Origin: Evtepia sp.
Lineage (GTDB): Bacteria > Bacillota > Clostridia > Oscillospirales > Oscillospiraceae
DNA: 8,222 nucleotides
Reading direction: 5' to 3'
NCBI GenBank assembly: GCA_029256465.1
Contig: JAQSXW010000028.1
Location: 1 to 8,222, forward strand
The position numbers and the translations under genes were made by a program. Each line of letters starts with the position of its first letter. Position 1 is the first letter of the stretch. Shown here one piece after another: positions 1 to 6,903 of the stretch. A model generated the notes under the pieces. The model was not told where the DNA came from and made no database searches. It saw only the letters and a program-made list of their open reading frames with translations.

Positions 1-420
1 CACATGGAGGTCAAGGCTGAGCCTCATATTTCTCCTCGAGACGAAGGCGGTTATCAGGTGACCTTGGAAGGGGAAAAATTAGGTGCACTGATTGGACATC
101 GCGGTGAAACGCTGGATTCTATTCAACAGCTTACCAACTATTCCATCAACCGAGGCCGTGCTAGAAGAGTTCGGATTCACATTGACGTGGAGAATTACCG
201 TTCCAAGCGGGAGGAGGCCCTACAACATTTGGCTCAAAAGGTAGCGGGTAAGGTAGTAAAATACCGCCGCAATATTACTTTAGAACCGATGAACGCCTAC
301 GAACGCCATGTGATTCACGAGGCTCTCCAGGAGTACCCAGATGTGGTAACCTATTCGACGGGAACAGAACCAAACCGCCGTACAGTGGTCGCCTATACCA
401 AGGGAAAACATTCTTACTAG
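1..420 (+). CDS. khpB: Jag/KhpB RNA-binding protein (KH + R3H), 3' part
   Basis: This is the C-terminal 139 codons of a Jag/KhpB (SpoIIIJ-associated) protein. The frame is open to the left edge, so the N-terminal Jag_N part lies outside the window; the ATG at position 4 is probably internal. A type II KH domain spans the first half, with the GxxG loop read as GHRG at about 94-105, followed by ETLDSIQQLTNY. An R3H domain follows, with its Arg-x3-His signature in YERHVIHEAL. The family binds RNA in the cytoplasm, pairs with KhpA, and affects cell division and envelope synthesis in Firmicutes. In most Firmicutes it sits after yidC near the replication origin and is followed by mnmE. Here a terminator and an unrelated esterase follow. 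The family assignment is secure; its RNA targets cannot be read from sequence. Confidence 0.93.
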   Translation, partial: HMEVKAEPHISPRDEGGYQVTLEGEKLGALIGHRGETLDSIQQLTNYSINRGRARRVRIHIDVENYRSKREEALQHLAQKVAGKVVKYRRNITLEPMNAYERHVIHEALQEYPDVVTYSTGTEPNRRTVVAYTKGKHSY

Positions 421-453
421 AATAAACAGTCGATGCTTTAAAATTGAATCAGC

Positions 454-473
454 TGTTTCGCCTCCGGCGAACA
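454..473 (+). other. Small stem-loop after jag
   Basis: TTCGCC (457-462) and GGCGAA (466-471) form a 6-bp stem with a 3-nt loop, extended by two pairs past one bulged T. No T-run follows, so it does not look like an intrinsic terminator. It may stabilise the 3' end of the jag mRNA or assist the terminator 30 bases downstream. Function is inference. Confidence 0.4.
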
Positions 474-501
474 TTTATGCAACAGAAGCGATGTGTTTTG
501 C

Positions 502-533
502 GCGGCGGGAGGTGCCTTTTCCCGCCGCCTTTT
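502..533 (+). terminator. Intrinsic terminator downstream of jag
   Basis: GCGGCGGGA (502-510) pairs perfectly with TCCCGCCGC (520-528), giving a 9-bp, GC-rich stem with a 9-nt loop. TTTT follows at 530-533. The T-run is short, so termination may be partial. It probably closes the jag transcript. The 3' arm could alternatively pair with a second copy of the 5' arm at 547-554. Confidence 0.7.
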
Positions 534-584
534 CATGTAGCAGTATCGGCGGGAGACAGGAACGTGGTTTAGGAGGAACACGAT

Positions 585-1529
585 ATGGAAGAGGATAACC
601 TAAGAGGACGCATTCATCCAGAACTTCTGGCTTGGTATGATGCGTCGAATGGCTTTGATTTTGATCAGTTGGACGATTTCGTGGCAAAAATGAATGCCAT
701 GGAGCAAGAGGGCTTACGGAAAGATCCGGACGTTGTTACTTATGAGAAGATCATTCCAGGGCCCACAGATGCTCCAGAGTTGAAGGTCAGAGTCTATGAG
801 CCGGTAGGAAGAACGGGGCTTTGTCCCGGCCTTTTGTTTTTCCATGGCGGAGGGTTTCTTTTTGGCAGTGTTTATCGTCAGGAGGCGCTTTGTCAGCGAT
901 ATGTAAAAAACGTAGGCTGCGTTGTTGTCTCTGTAGAATACCGTTTGGCGCCAAGTGCGAAAGCACCGGCTCCTGTGGAGGACGGCTATGCTGCCCTTTG
1001 TTGGATGGCGGAACAAGGAGTCCAGATTGGTGTGGATAGTAGCCGATTGGCACTAGCCGGCCTATCCGCAGGTGGAACCATCGTGGCAGCACTATCTATG
1101 ATGACTCGAGATCGGAAAGGTCCTAAGCCCCTCCTGCAGCTTCCTCTCTACGGAGAAATGGATTGGAGACTCAGAACGCCGTCGAGTCGCGAAATTACTT
1201 CCTATAAAGTTTGGTGTTTTGAGAATAATAAAACCTCTTGGGATCTTTACTTAGGAGAGGATAAGGCGGTAGATTACTACGATTCACCTACACTTTGTGA
1301 AAATTTAAATCATCTTCCTCCTGTGTTTTCCTATGTTGGTGAACTGGATCCTGTTCGTGACGAAAATATTGAATTCTGGACTAGGCTGATGCAGGCCGGC
1401 ATTCCAGTGGAAGGACATGTGTTCCCTGGCGCTTACCACTGCTTCGAACTGGGTACGCCGGATGCCGAGTGTGGCCGTCAGGCATACGAACTGACCTACG
1501 CTGCGTTAAAGCGGGCGTTCTACAAATAA
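585..1529 (+). CDS. Alpha/beta hydrolase, HSL-type (family IV) esterase/lipase
   Basis: This 314-residue protein has the full layout of the hormone-sensitive-lipase-like esterases. The oxyanion-hole motif HGGGF is at residues 87-91. The nucleophile elbow GLSAGG carries Ser161, the acidic residue is Asp255 in GELDPVRDE, and the catalytic His is His285 in GAYHCF. The elbow has Leu where the family usually has Asp (GDSAGG). There is no signal peptide, so it should act in the cytoplasm on short-chain or aromatic esters; the substrate cannot be read from sequence. The ATG at 585 is supported by AGGAGG at 571-576, 8 nt upstream. It lies after the jag terminator and 51 nt before the preferred holB start. 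I see no clear promoter for it, so readthrough or an unrecognised promoter must supply transcription. Confidence 0.9.
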   Translation: MEEDNLRGRIHPELLAWYDASNGFDFDQLDDFVAKMNAMEQEGLRKDPDVVTYEKIIPGPTDAPELKVRVYEPVGRTGLCPGLLFFHGGGFLFGSVYRQEALCQRYVKNVGCVVVSVEYRLAPSAKAPAPVEDGYAALCWMAEQGVQIGVDSSRLALAGLSAGGTIVAALSMMTRDRKGPKPLLQLPLYGEMDWRLRTPSSREITSYKVWCFENNKTSWDLYLGEDKAVDYYDSPTLCENLNHLPPVFSYVGELDPVRDENIEFWTRLMQAGIPVEGHVFPGAYHCFELGTPDAECGRQAYELTYAALKRAFYK

Positions 1530-1530
1530 C

Positions 1531-1561
1531 TTATCCACAAAATACGGCAGATTGTGTACAA
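1531..1561. promoter_or_regulatory. Inverted pair of DnaA-box-like sites
   Basis: TTATCCACA at 1531-1539 matches the DnaA-box consensus TTATNCACA exactly. TGTGTACAA at 1553-1561 is the reverse complement of TTGTACACA, which fits the looser TTNTNCACA form. The two point toward each other across 13 bp in the gap between the esterase stop and holB. The matches are seen directly; DnaA binding is inference. Two boxes are too few to call an origin. Confidence 0.4.
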
Positions 1562-1568
1562 AAGGGGG
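1561..1568 (+). promoter_or_regulatory. Ribosome binding site deciding the holB TTG start
   Basis: AAAGGGGG lies 12 nt before the TTG at 1581. The alternative in-frame GTG at 1554 has no SD-like sequence upstream, and this purine run falls inside its coding sequence. The spacing is a little long, so the start call is probable rather than certain. Confidence 0.5.
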
Positions 1569-1580
1569 CAAACAGGCGTT

Positions 1581-2330
1581 TTGAATCTAAGTGAACATTG
1601 GAAAAACCGCTTGTTGCGGCGGCAACTGCCACACGCATTGCTTCTGACTGGGGAAAACCGACGGGAGATGGCAGACTATTTGGCCAGTGCATACGTCTGT
1701 GAAGGCGCCCAGCCTCCCTGCGGTGAGTGCCTCCACTGTCGAAAGGTGAAGATGGGGATTCACCCAGATGTCATTGTGATAGGTGAAGATGGCGTAAGTT
1801 TAAAGGTGGATCAGGTGCGTGCACTACGCGCAGATGCCTATGTTCGCCCCAATGAAGCGGAACGAAAGATTTATGTGGTGGAAAACTCCCAGACTTTGAA
1901 TCAAAGCGGACAGAATGCACTGTTAAAGCTTTTGGAGGAAGGACCGGACTATGCCGCCTTTTTCTTTTTGCTTCCAAATCCCGAGCAGCTTTTGCCGACT
2001 CTTCGATCCCGTTGTGAAACAATACGTGGGGAAACATACCAGACAGAATGCCAAAATGATCATGAGGCGCAAGAATTTTCGAATCTGATCTGCCAGGGAA
2101 ACCAAGAGACTCTGATTACATTCTGCGTGGGACTCGAAAAGAAGAAACGGGAGGAGTTAGTTCTACTGCTGGATCAAACTATAGAAGAACTCATCTCCCA
2201 TTTGACTGAGAATCCAGAAAGGCTTTTGCCAAGACTGGATGCGCTGCGGGAGGTACGTGCGTCCTGTGAATATACGGTTGGGGTTGGACATATCGCTGGC
2301 TGGCTTATGGCAGCTTTGACAGAAAAATGA
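1581..2330 (+). CDS. holB: DNA polymerase III delta' subunit
   Basis: This encodes the delta' subunit of the replicative clamp loader, which loads the sliding clamp at the replication fork. From the TTG at 1581 it gives 249 residues starting LNLSEHWKN (Met as initiator). A GTG at 1554 would add nine residues not expected of the family. Visible features are a four-Cys zinc site (CEGAQPPCGECLHC, about residues 40-53), the HPDV segment, NALLKLLEEGP, and the SRC arginine-finger motif in LRSRCETIR (about 143-145). The Walker A region reads LLTGENRREMADYL and lacks GKT/S, so this subunit should not hydrolyse ATP; that is common for delta'. The C-terminal collar domain is divergent. It is followed by ricT, as in other Firmicutes, but no tmk precedes it. 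Confidence 0.93.
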   Translation: MNLSEHWKNRLLRRQLPHALLLTGENRREMADYLASAYVCEGAQPPCGECLHCRKVKMGIHPDVIVIGEDGVSLKVDQVRALRADAYVRPNEAERKIYVVENSQTLNQSGQNALLKLLEEGPDYAAFFFLLPNPEQLLPTLRSRCETIRGETYQTECQNDHEAQEFSNLICQGNQETLITFCVGLEKKKREELVLLLDQTIEELISHLTENPERLLPRLDALREVRASCEYTVGVGHIAGWLMAALTEK

Positions 2331-2434
2331 GATGATTGAGACTCCTGTGTGAGCAGGTGTTTAAAATACGGTTTCCCGTCCTCCGAAAATGGCGGGCATC
2401 GGAATACCTTGGTGTTTCTGGTGACGGAGCATAT

Positions 2435-3796
2435 ATGGCAGAAATTATTGGCATTCGCTTCAAACGCGAAGGCAAGCAATATTATTTTGACCCCCAAGGG
2501 ATCACAGTAGAACCTGGTATGGGGGTGATTTTGGAAACCTCTTGGGGAATTGAGTTCGGGGAGTGTGTTCGTGGCAATAGCGAGGTTCCCGATGAGAAAC
2601 TGGTGGCACCGCTACGTCCTATTCTCCGGCTTGCAACGACAGAAGACTATGAGATCGTTCGAAAAAATAGATCTAAGGAAGCAGACGCATTCTCCATTTG
2701 CCAGAAAAAGATTCAGGAGCATGAACTGGATATGAAGCTCGTGGATGTGGAGTTTAGTTTTGAAGGGAATAAGATTCTCTTTTTCTTTACTTCCGAGGGA
2801 CGTGTGGATTTCCGAGGTTTGGTCAAGGATCTTGCCTCTATTTTCCATAACCGGATTGAACTGCGGCAGATCGGTGTTCGAGACGAAGCAAAAATGCTCG
2901 GCGGCCTAGGAATTTGTGGGAGACCGTTCTGTTGTGCCTCATTCCTAAGAGAGTTCCAACCAGTGTCGATTAAAATGGCAAAGACCCAGAGCCTGTCCCT
3001 CAATCCCACAAAGATTTCAGGTACCTGTGGACGGCTGATGTGTTGCCTAAAGTACGAGCAAGATGCATATGAGGATCTGCTGAAGACAAGTCCTAAGGCG
3101 GATTCCTTTGTGGAAACACCAGACGGTGTGGGCGATATTATCAGTGTAAACACCCTAAGGGAAAAGGTTCGGGTTCGCCTGGACAACGCTCCAGACACAC
3201 TCAAAACATTTCATAACAGCGAAATTCGCATGATTCGTGCTGGTAAAGGAAAGAGGCCTGAGGACTATCACGCTCCATCACCTGAAGAACTGGAAAAGCT
3301 GCGCCAGGTGCAGAAGGAAGTTGTGGAAGAGACAAACAGGTCGGATAGCGCGCTTGCTTTCTCTGCCCGTCGCAACCTATCGCTAGATCCTACACTGGAG
3401 ATGTCGAGGGGGGAGCAGAGCGGAAAAGCGGGGCAGATAAAGAAGGAAGAAAAAAGGCAAACAGGAAAAGGTCCTGACAGAAAAAACTCCTACCATCATC
3501 AGGGTGCTCGGAGAGATCGAAAGCCGGAAAAAGAGCAAAAGGCAGCGATCAATCCCTTGCCGAATGTAAAAAACGAGACGGAGCCGCCTGTGAGTACACA
3601 CACAGAACATGGGGGCAAGCAGCAGGCACGGCGGCACACGAAGGTGACATCGCAACCTGCCATAGAGAAAGCACTGCCTAGGGAAAAACCCATCTCACCG
3701 AAAGAAGCAGATGGTGGAAAAAAAGCGCACCGTCCCTACTGGCGAAGGAAACCTTCTCAACCAAGCAAGAAACCAAGAGAAGGCGGAAGTGAATAA
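2435..3796 (+). CDS. ricT: RicT/YaaT-like PSP1-domain protein with long basic tail
   Basis: A 453-residue protein starting MAEIIGIRFKREGKQYYF, the usual start of this family. The ATG at 2435 has CGGAG 5 nt upstream. The frame stays open back to a TTG at 2336, but that start has no SD and its 33 extra residues look unlike the family. The PSP1 core spans about residues 1-270. It carries two Cys clusters, GICGRPFCC (Cys161, 166, 167) and CGRLMCC (Cys198, 203, 204). In Bacillus, RicT joins RicA and RicF in an Fe-S complex that promotes mRNA maturation by RNase Y and affects sporulation and competence. From about residue 297 to the end the chain is low-complexity, rich in Lys, Arg, Gln, Glu and Pro, and likely disordered. 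holB upstream supports the call. Partners are not in the window. Confidence 0.9.
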   Translation: MAEIIGIRFKREGKQYYFDPQGITVEPGMGVILETSWGIEFGECVRGNSEVPDEKLVAPLRPILRLATTEDYEIVRKNRSKEADAFSICQKKIQEHELDMKLVDVEFSFEGNKILFFFTSEGRVDFRGLVKDLASIFHNRIELRQIGVRDEAKMLGGLGICGRPFCCASFLREFQPVSIKMAKTQSLSLNPTKISGTCGRLMCCLKYEQDAYEDLLKTSPKADSFVETPDGVGDIISVNTLREKVRVRLDNAPDTLKTFHNSEIRMIRAGKGKRPEDYHAPSPEELEKLRQVQKEVVEETNRSDSALAFSARRNLSLDPTLEMSRGEQSGKAGQIKKEEKRQTGKGPDRKNSYHHQGARRDRKPEKEQKAAINPLPNVKNETEPPVSTHTEHGGKQQARRHTKVTSQPAIEKALPREKPISPKEADGGKKAHRPYWRRKPSQPSKKPREGGSE

Positions 3797-3832
3797 AAAA
3801 AACCCGCTGCGTTTTTTGGCAGCGGGTTTTTT
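3797..3832. terminator. Bidirectional intrinsic terminator between ricT and htrA
   Basis: A 14-bp perfect stem pairs 3797-3810 with 3819-3832: six A-T pairs plus the core ACCCGCTGC/GCAGCGGGT, around an 8-nt loop. A T-run ends the plus-strand version, and the A-run at 3797-3802 supplies the T-run on the minus strand. It begins directly after the ricT stop codon and lies 14 nt beyond the htrA stop, so it can end both convergent transcripts. Confidence 0.93.
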
Positions 3833-3846
3833 ATTATTATGAAAGC

Positions 3847-5199
3847 TTAAGAGAACGGCCAGTAAATATTACCGTTGTTACTGTTTTGCTCCTGGTTTTG
3901 CTGCTGGTTTTGCTGTGGTTGCGCTTTGGCATCTTCCTCTTGGTGTTTCTTTACGTAGCTTTCCAACGTCTCTGTATTTTGGCGATTCTGTTCATCCAGT
4001 TTGACGGGAATCACCTTTTTTTCCCCATTGCGGAATAAGGTGAAATTCACTACGTCTCCAGCTTTGTAGGCATTTTTTGCATTCACAAGATCACCATTGG
4101 AGGTGACAGCCACATCACCCACTGCAGTAATGATGTCACCCTCCTGAATACCAGCCTTGGCAGCGCAAAGAGTTGGTGGAGCGTATACCACCTGAGCCCC
4201 TGCGGGGATACCATATTGCTGAACGACGGAGGAGTCTACTGTCTGAACCGAGATCCCTAGATAAGGTTTGCCTGTGACATAACCATTTTTGATGAGATCT
4301 GTGATCATATCTTTGATATTGTTCATCGGAATGGCAAAGCCCAAACCCTCCACCGTGGCAGTGTTAGAAAACGGGTCGCTAGGGGAGGAATATTTGGCAC
4401 TCACAATGCCAATCACTTCACCGTAAAGGTTAAACAAGGGACCACCGGAGTTACCGGAATTGATGGTACAGTTTGTTTGTAGCATGGACATTTTTTTGCC
4501 ATCGGACATTGTAATCGAACGATCCAAAGCAGAGACCACGCCGTCAGACAAGGAGAAGGTGAGTTCGCCCAAGGGGTTTCCAATTGTCACGACAGATTCA
4601 CCCACGTACATATTTTTGGAATCACCCAGGATCACTGGAGTTAATCCCTTTGCGTCTATTTTGATCACTGCGATGTCATTGTCTGCATCCCCGCCCACCA
4701 AGGTGGCAGGATAGGATTTACCGTCGACAAAGCTGACCGTAATCGTATTGGCACTTTGAATGACATGATAGTTGGTGATGATATATCCGTCTTCCGTGAC
4801 AACGAAGCCAGAACCTGCTGCTGCACCTTTCACCGTCTGTCCGAAAAGGTTGGTGGAGACAATATCCACTGTAATGCCCACACAGGAATGTACGTTGTTG
4901 GCATAGACTTCAGGGACCGTCATCTGCTTTCTGGTATCGGAAGAGGTCGTTCCCAACTCCACAGGGGTACGGTTCCCAGAAATGATGTTGGTGGAAGAAG
5001 AGCCTCCACTGATCAAAGAAAGCCCAATGCTACCCCCAAGGCCGCCGATTAAAGCACAGACAAGACAAAGGGCAATGAGTTTCAGAGAAAAGGGTTGCTT
5101 CCTTTTCGGCTTATTAGACGGTTCCTCCTCTGATGGGGGGCTTTCCTTCTGATGAAAAAATGGATTCGAACTCCCGCGGAAAGGATCCTGGTAGTCCAT
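3847..5199 (-). CDS. htrA: HtrA/DegP-like membrane-anchored serine protease (S1C, PDZ)
   Basis: This 450-residue protein degrades misfolded or damaged exported proteins at the outer face of the membrane. About 37 polar residues on the inside (MDYQDPFRGS onward, then a KPKRK cluster) precede one membrane segment at about 38-64. The trypsin-like domain spans about 95-300 and holds the catalytic triad His145 (TNYHV), Asp175 (DNDIAV) and Ser251 (GNSGGP). One PDZ domain spans about 310-400 (PYLGISV, AGIQEGDII). The tail from about 424 is Gln/Asn-rich and ends in YWPFS. The ATG at 5199 is preceded by AAAGGAGGA (5208-5216 on the minus strand) 7 nt upstream. It is convergent with ricT and lies 132 bp downstream of the ytvI-like gene. 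All triad residues are present, so it should be active. Confidence 0.95.
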   Translation of the reverse strand: MDYQDPFRGSSNPFFHQKESPPSEEEPSNKPKRKQPFSLKLIALCLVCALIGGLGGSIGLSLISGGSSSTNIISGNRTPVELGTTSSDTRKQMTVPEVYANNVHSCVGITVDIVSTNLFGQTVKGAAAGSGFVVTEDGYIITNYHVIQSANTITVSFVDGKSYPATLVGGDADNDIAVIKIDAKGLTPVILGDSKNMYVGESVVTIGNPLGELTFSLSDGVVSALDRSITMSDGKKMSMLQTNCTINSGNSGGPLFNLYGEVIGIVSAKYSSPSDPFSNTATVEGLGFAIPMNNIKDMITDLIKNGYVTGKPYLGISVQTVDSSVVQQYGIPAGAQVVYAPPTLCAAKAGIQEGDIITAVGDVAVTSNGDLVNAKNAYKAGDVVNFTLFRNGEKKVIPVKLDEQNRQNTETLESYVKKHQEEDAKAQPQQNQQQNQEQNSNNGNIYWPFS

Positions 5200-5267
5200 G
5201 GATACATCCTCCTTTGCAATCGATCAATTCAGTGTATGGCTTAAGCATAAAGAATATTTGTGAAAAA

Positions 5268-5297
5268 ATTATGAAATAAACTCGAAAAGTTTTTAAA
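5268..5297 (-). promoter_or_regulatory. Weak sigma-A-like promoter candidate for htrA
   Basis: On the minus strand, TTTAAA (5292-5297) and CATAAT (5268-5273) are 18 bp apart, about 70 nt upstream of the htrA start. The region is AT-rich, so chance matches are likely. I see no convincing terminator for the upstream gene here, so read-through into htrA is also possible. Confidence 0.25.
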
Positions 5298-5331
5298 CAA
5301 AAGCTTGTAGCAAAGTAAGAAAAAGTTGAAG

Positions 5332-6492
5332 TTAGGTGCTGTCTTTGTTTTTTCGCTTATGTTGCAAGAAGACTCTGATATCCTGAAAGGCTACCGAGAC
5401 ATCATCAACAAATGCGTCAAATACACCGCAGGCACAAACGCTGATGGCGACTAAAAGAAGCGTGGGTGCCAATATCATTCCCAAAACACCAAAGGCTTTC
5501 ATGCCAACGTAGATACTCAAAAGAGAGAGGACAGGATGCAGGCCTGTCTGACTACCCAGAAAGCGAGGCTCTGCTATACGCCGGAATATCGCAATTATGC
5601 CCCAAATAAACAGAAATGAGACAGCCGTTTTCCAGTCGCCAAGAATCATACATACGACTGCCCAAGGAAGCATTACGGTACCGGCACCGATGATGGGGAT
5701 AAAGTCCAGGACGGCGAGAACAAAGGCCAGTAGTAGTGCATAAGGCAGGCGCATAAGAGAGAAGCCTGCGACCAAAATGAAAAATACGACAATGGACAAA
5801 AGAAGCTCTGCACGAATATAACCGCTAAATGCAGCTTGAAATGTTTTTGCCAAAAAGCGCAGAAACGCTTTCAAATTGACGGGCATCCAGTCTGTAACCA
5901 CGGCGCCGATTCGGGGGTAATCCGCCATCATGAAATAAAGGCTCATGAGAAAGAAGACCAGAGAAAGGGCAATCGATGGGATTTTTATGGCAAAGGACGT
6001 GGTTTTAGGAATGAGGGAAGCCGTTCCCAAGTCTTTGACCCAATCCATCAGCTGATTGATCAGGGTTTGGGCCACATTCTGCATTTGGGGAGGCAGGTAG
6101 GCAATGAATTTGCTAGACAAGTCGTATAGCTGGATAAAAGCGGTGCTGATTTCGTTCCAAATGACATTCCAGTTATTAGAAAGGGCGGAAACTTCTACAA
6201 AAATTTTGTAGATGAACCAGCCAATTGCACCACCTAAAATACCACAAATCACAAGGATTAGCAGGATGGAAACTGCTTTACGCGATAAGATGGTCTTTTT
6301 AATGAGAAAGCGAACCAACGGTTCCATTAGCCAAGCAAAGATCCAGCCCAACACGAACGGCATACAAAAGGAGAGAACTGGAATGCCGATATTAAAAAAT
6401 AGAAGAAGAAAGGTGACGGCAAGGGCGACACGGATGAGAAGGCGGAGCCAAAGCCTGCCGCGTGCGCGCCAAGAAAGTTCTTGAAATTCCAA
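5332..6492 (-). CDS. ytvI: AI-2E family membrane protein, YtvI-like
   Basis: A 386-residue polytopic membrane protein of the AI-2E transporter/PerM family. Hydrophobic segments lie at about 20-60, 73-97, 172-190, 228-300 and 318-355. Between 97 and 170 is the amphipathic linker typical of the family. The C-terminal signature resembles sporulation protein YtvI most closely: DFIPIIGAGTVMLPWA, RRIAEPRFLGSQTGLHP and LSIYVGMKAFGVLGMILAP. In Bacillus, ytvI is a sporulation-linked membrane protein of unclear biochemistry; the transported substrate, if any, is unknown. The start is a TTG at 6490-6492, with AAAGGA (6501-6506) 8 nt upstream; no ATG or GTG fits better. It lies between rpsT and htrA on the same strand, but the rpsT terminator separates it from rpsT. 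The family call is firm; YtvI orthology is likely rather than certain. Confidence 0.85.
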   Translation of the reverse strand: MEFQELSWRARGRLWLRLLIRVALAVTFLLLFFNIGIPVLSFCMPFVLGWIFAWLMEPLVRFLIKKTILSRKAVSILLILVICGILGGAIGWFIYKIFVEVSALSNNWNVIWNEISTAFIQLYDLSSKFIAYLPPQMQNVAQTLINQLMDWVKDLGTASLIPKTTSFAIKIPSIALSLVFFLMSLYFMMADYPRIGAVVTDWMPVNLKAFLRFLAKTFQAAFSGYIRAELLLSIVVFFILVAGFSLMRLPYALLLAFVLAVLDFIPIIGAGTVMLPWAVVCMILGDWKTAVSFLFIWGIIAIFRRIAEPRFLGSQTGLHPVLSLLSIYVGMKAFGVLGMILAPTLLLVAISVCACGVFDAFVDDVSVAFQDIRVFLQHKRKNKDST

Positions 6493-6500
6493 AGTGTGAG

Positions 6501-6506
6501 TCCTTT
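6501..6506 (-). promoter_or_regulatory. SD supporting the TTG start of the ytvI-like gene
   Basis: AAAGGA on the minus strand lies 8 nt before TTG 6490-6492. No other in-frame start codon with a comparable SD is visible nearby, so this site decides the start. Confidence 0.6.
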
Positions 6507-6537
6507 CTTAACAATACTTGTGAAAAGCAATGCTTTC

Positions 6538-6566
6538 GTTAGGATGGAAGGAAGAGACAATGTCAA
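6538..6566 (-). promoter_or_regulatory. Possible promoter of the ytvI-like gene
   Basis: The minus strand has a perfect -35 hexamer TTGACA (6561-6566). At 17 bp spacing the -10 would be CCTAAC (6538-6543), which matches only three of six positions. It lies after the rpsT terminator and about 45 nt before the start, a sensible place. The poor -10 may mean an activator or a different sigma factor. Confidence 0.3.
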
Positions 6567-6588
6567 AAGAGGGAGGATTTTCTGAAAA

Positions 6589-6623
6589 AAAGGCAAAAAG
6601 CCGTCTGCCAAGCAGACGGCTTT
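6589..6623 (-). terminator. rpsT: rpsT intrinsic terminator
   Basis: A 12-bp perfect stem pairs 6597-6608 with 6612-6623 around a 3-nt loop (core AGCCGTCTGC/GCAGACGGCT). On the minus strand it begins 5 nt after the rpsT stop, and the stem runs into TTTTTGCC and another T-run. It should make rpsT a single-gene transcript. Confidence 0.93.
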
Positions 6624-6628
6624 CGATA

Positions 6629-6895
6629 TTACTGTGCGATTTTGTTAAGCTTTAAGGTCATGCTGCTTTTCTTATGCGCCGCGTTGTTCTTGTGAATCAA
6701 ACCGCGGGCGGAAGCCTGGTCAACAGCCTTGACTGTTACTTTATATTCCTTATCGGCCTCGCTGCGGTTGCCTTCGATGACCGCGGCCTCAAACTTCTTG
6801 AGCTGAGTCTTCAAGGCGGAACGAGCGGCTTTGTTTTTCATTGCCTTGGCCTGAGTGACAAGGACACGTTTTTTGGCAGATTTAATATTCGGCAA
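6629..6895 (-). CDS. rpsT: 30S ribosomal protein S20
   Basis: A small basic protein of 88 residues starting (M)PNIKSAKKRVLVTQ, the hallmark N-terminus of S20, which binds 16S rRNA early in 30S assembly. A helical, Lys/Arg/Ala-rich body follows, ending SSMTLKLNKIAQ. The usual length is about 86-90. I choose TTG at 6893-6895: GGAGGAGG ends 8 nt upstream of it, and the product then starts MPNIKSAKK as in the family. An in-frame GTG at 6902-6904 overlaps the SD itself and would add three residues (MFG), so it is unlikely. The gene has its own promoter and terminator, and is divergent from gpr, a pairing also seen in Bacillus. Confidence 0.96.
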   Translation of the reverse strand: MPNIKSAKKRVLVTQAKAMKNKAARSALKTQLKKFEAAVIEGNRSEADKEYKVTVKAVDQASARGLIHKNNAAHKKSSMTLKLNKIAQ

Positions 6896-6903
6896 ACCAA
6901 ACA

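Noticed and set aside
1032..1040. TGTGGATAG and a similar site near 7893 as further DnaA boxes
   Set aside because: Each has one mismatch to the consensus and sits inside coding sequence as Val-Asp-Ser codons; no cluster forms.
1554..1580. GTG 1554 as the holB start
   Set aside because: No SD lies upstream of it, the AAAGGGGG run falls inside its coding part, and the family N-terminus begins at LNLSEHW (TTG 1581).
2713..3204. 163-codon minus-strand open frame opposite ricT
   Set aside because: It lies wholly inside a well-supported gene and its translation is Ser/Arg-rich, typical of an antisense shadow.
4460..5052. Plus-strand open frames opposite htrA
   Set aside because: They are antisense to a clear HtrA protein, have no SD and no recognisable motif.
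5200..5331. Terminator after the ytvI-like gene
   Set aside because: Only short AT pairings such as ACAA/TTGT are visible, with no GC stem and T-run.
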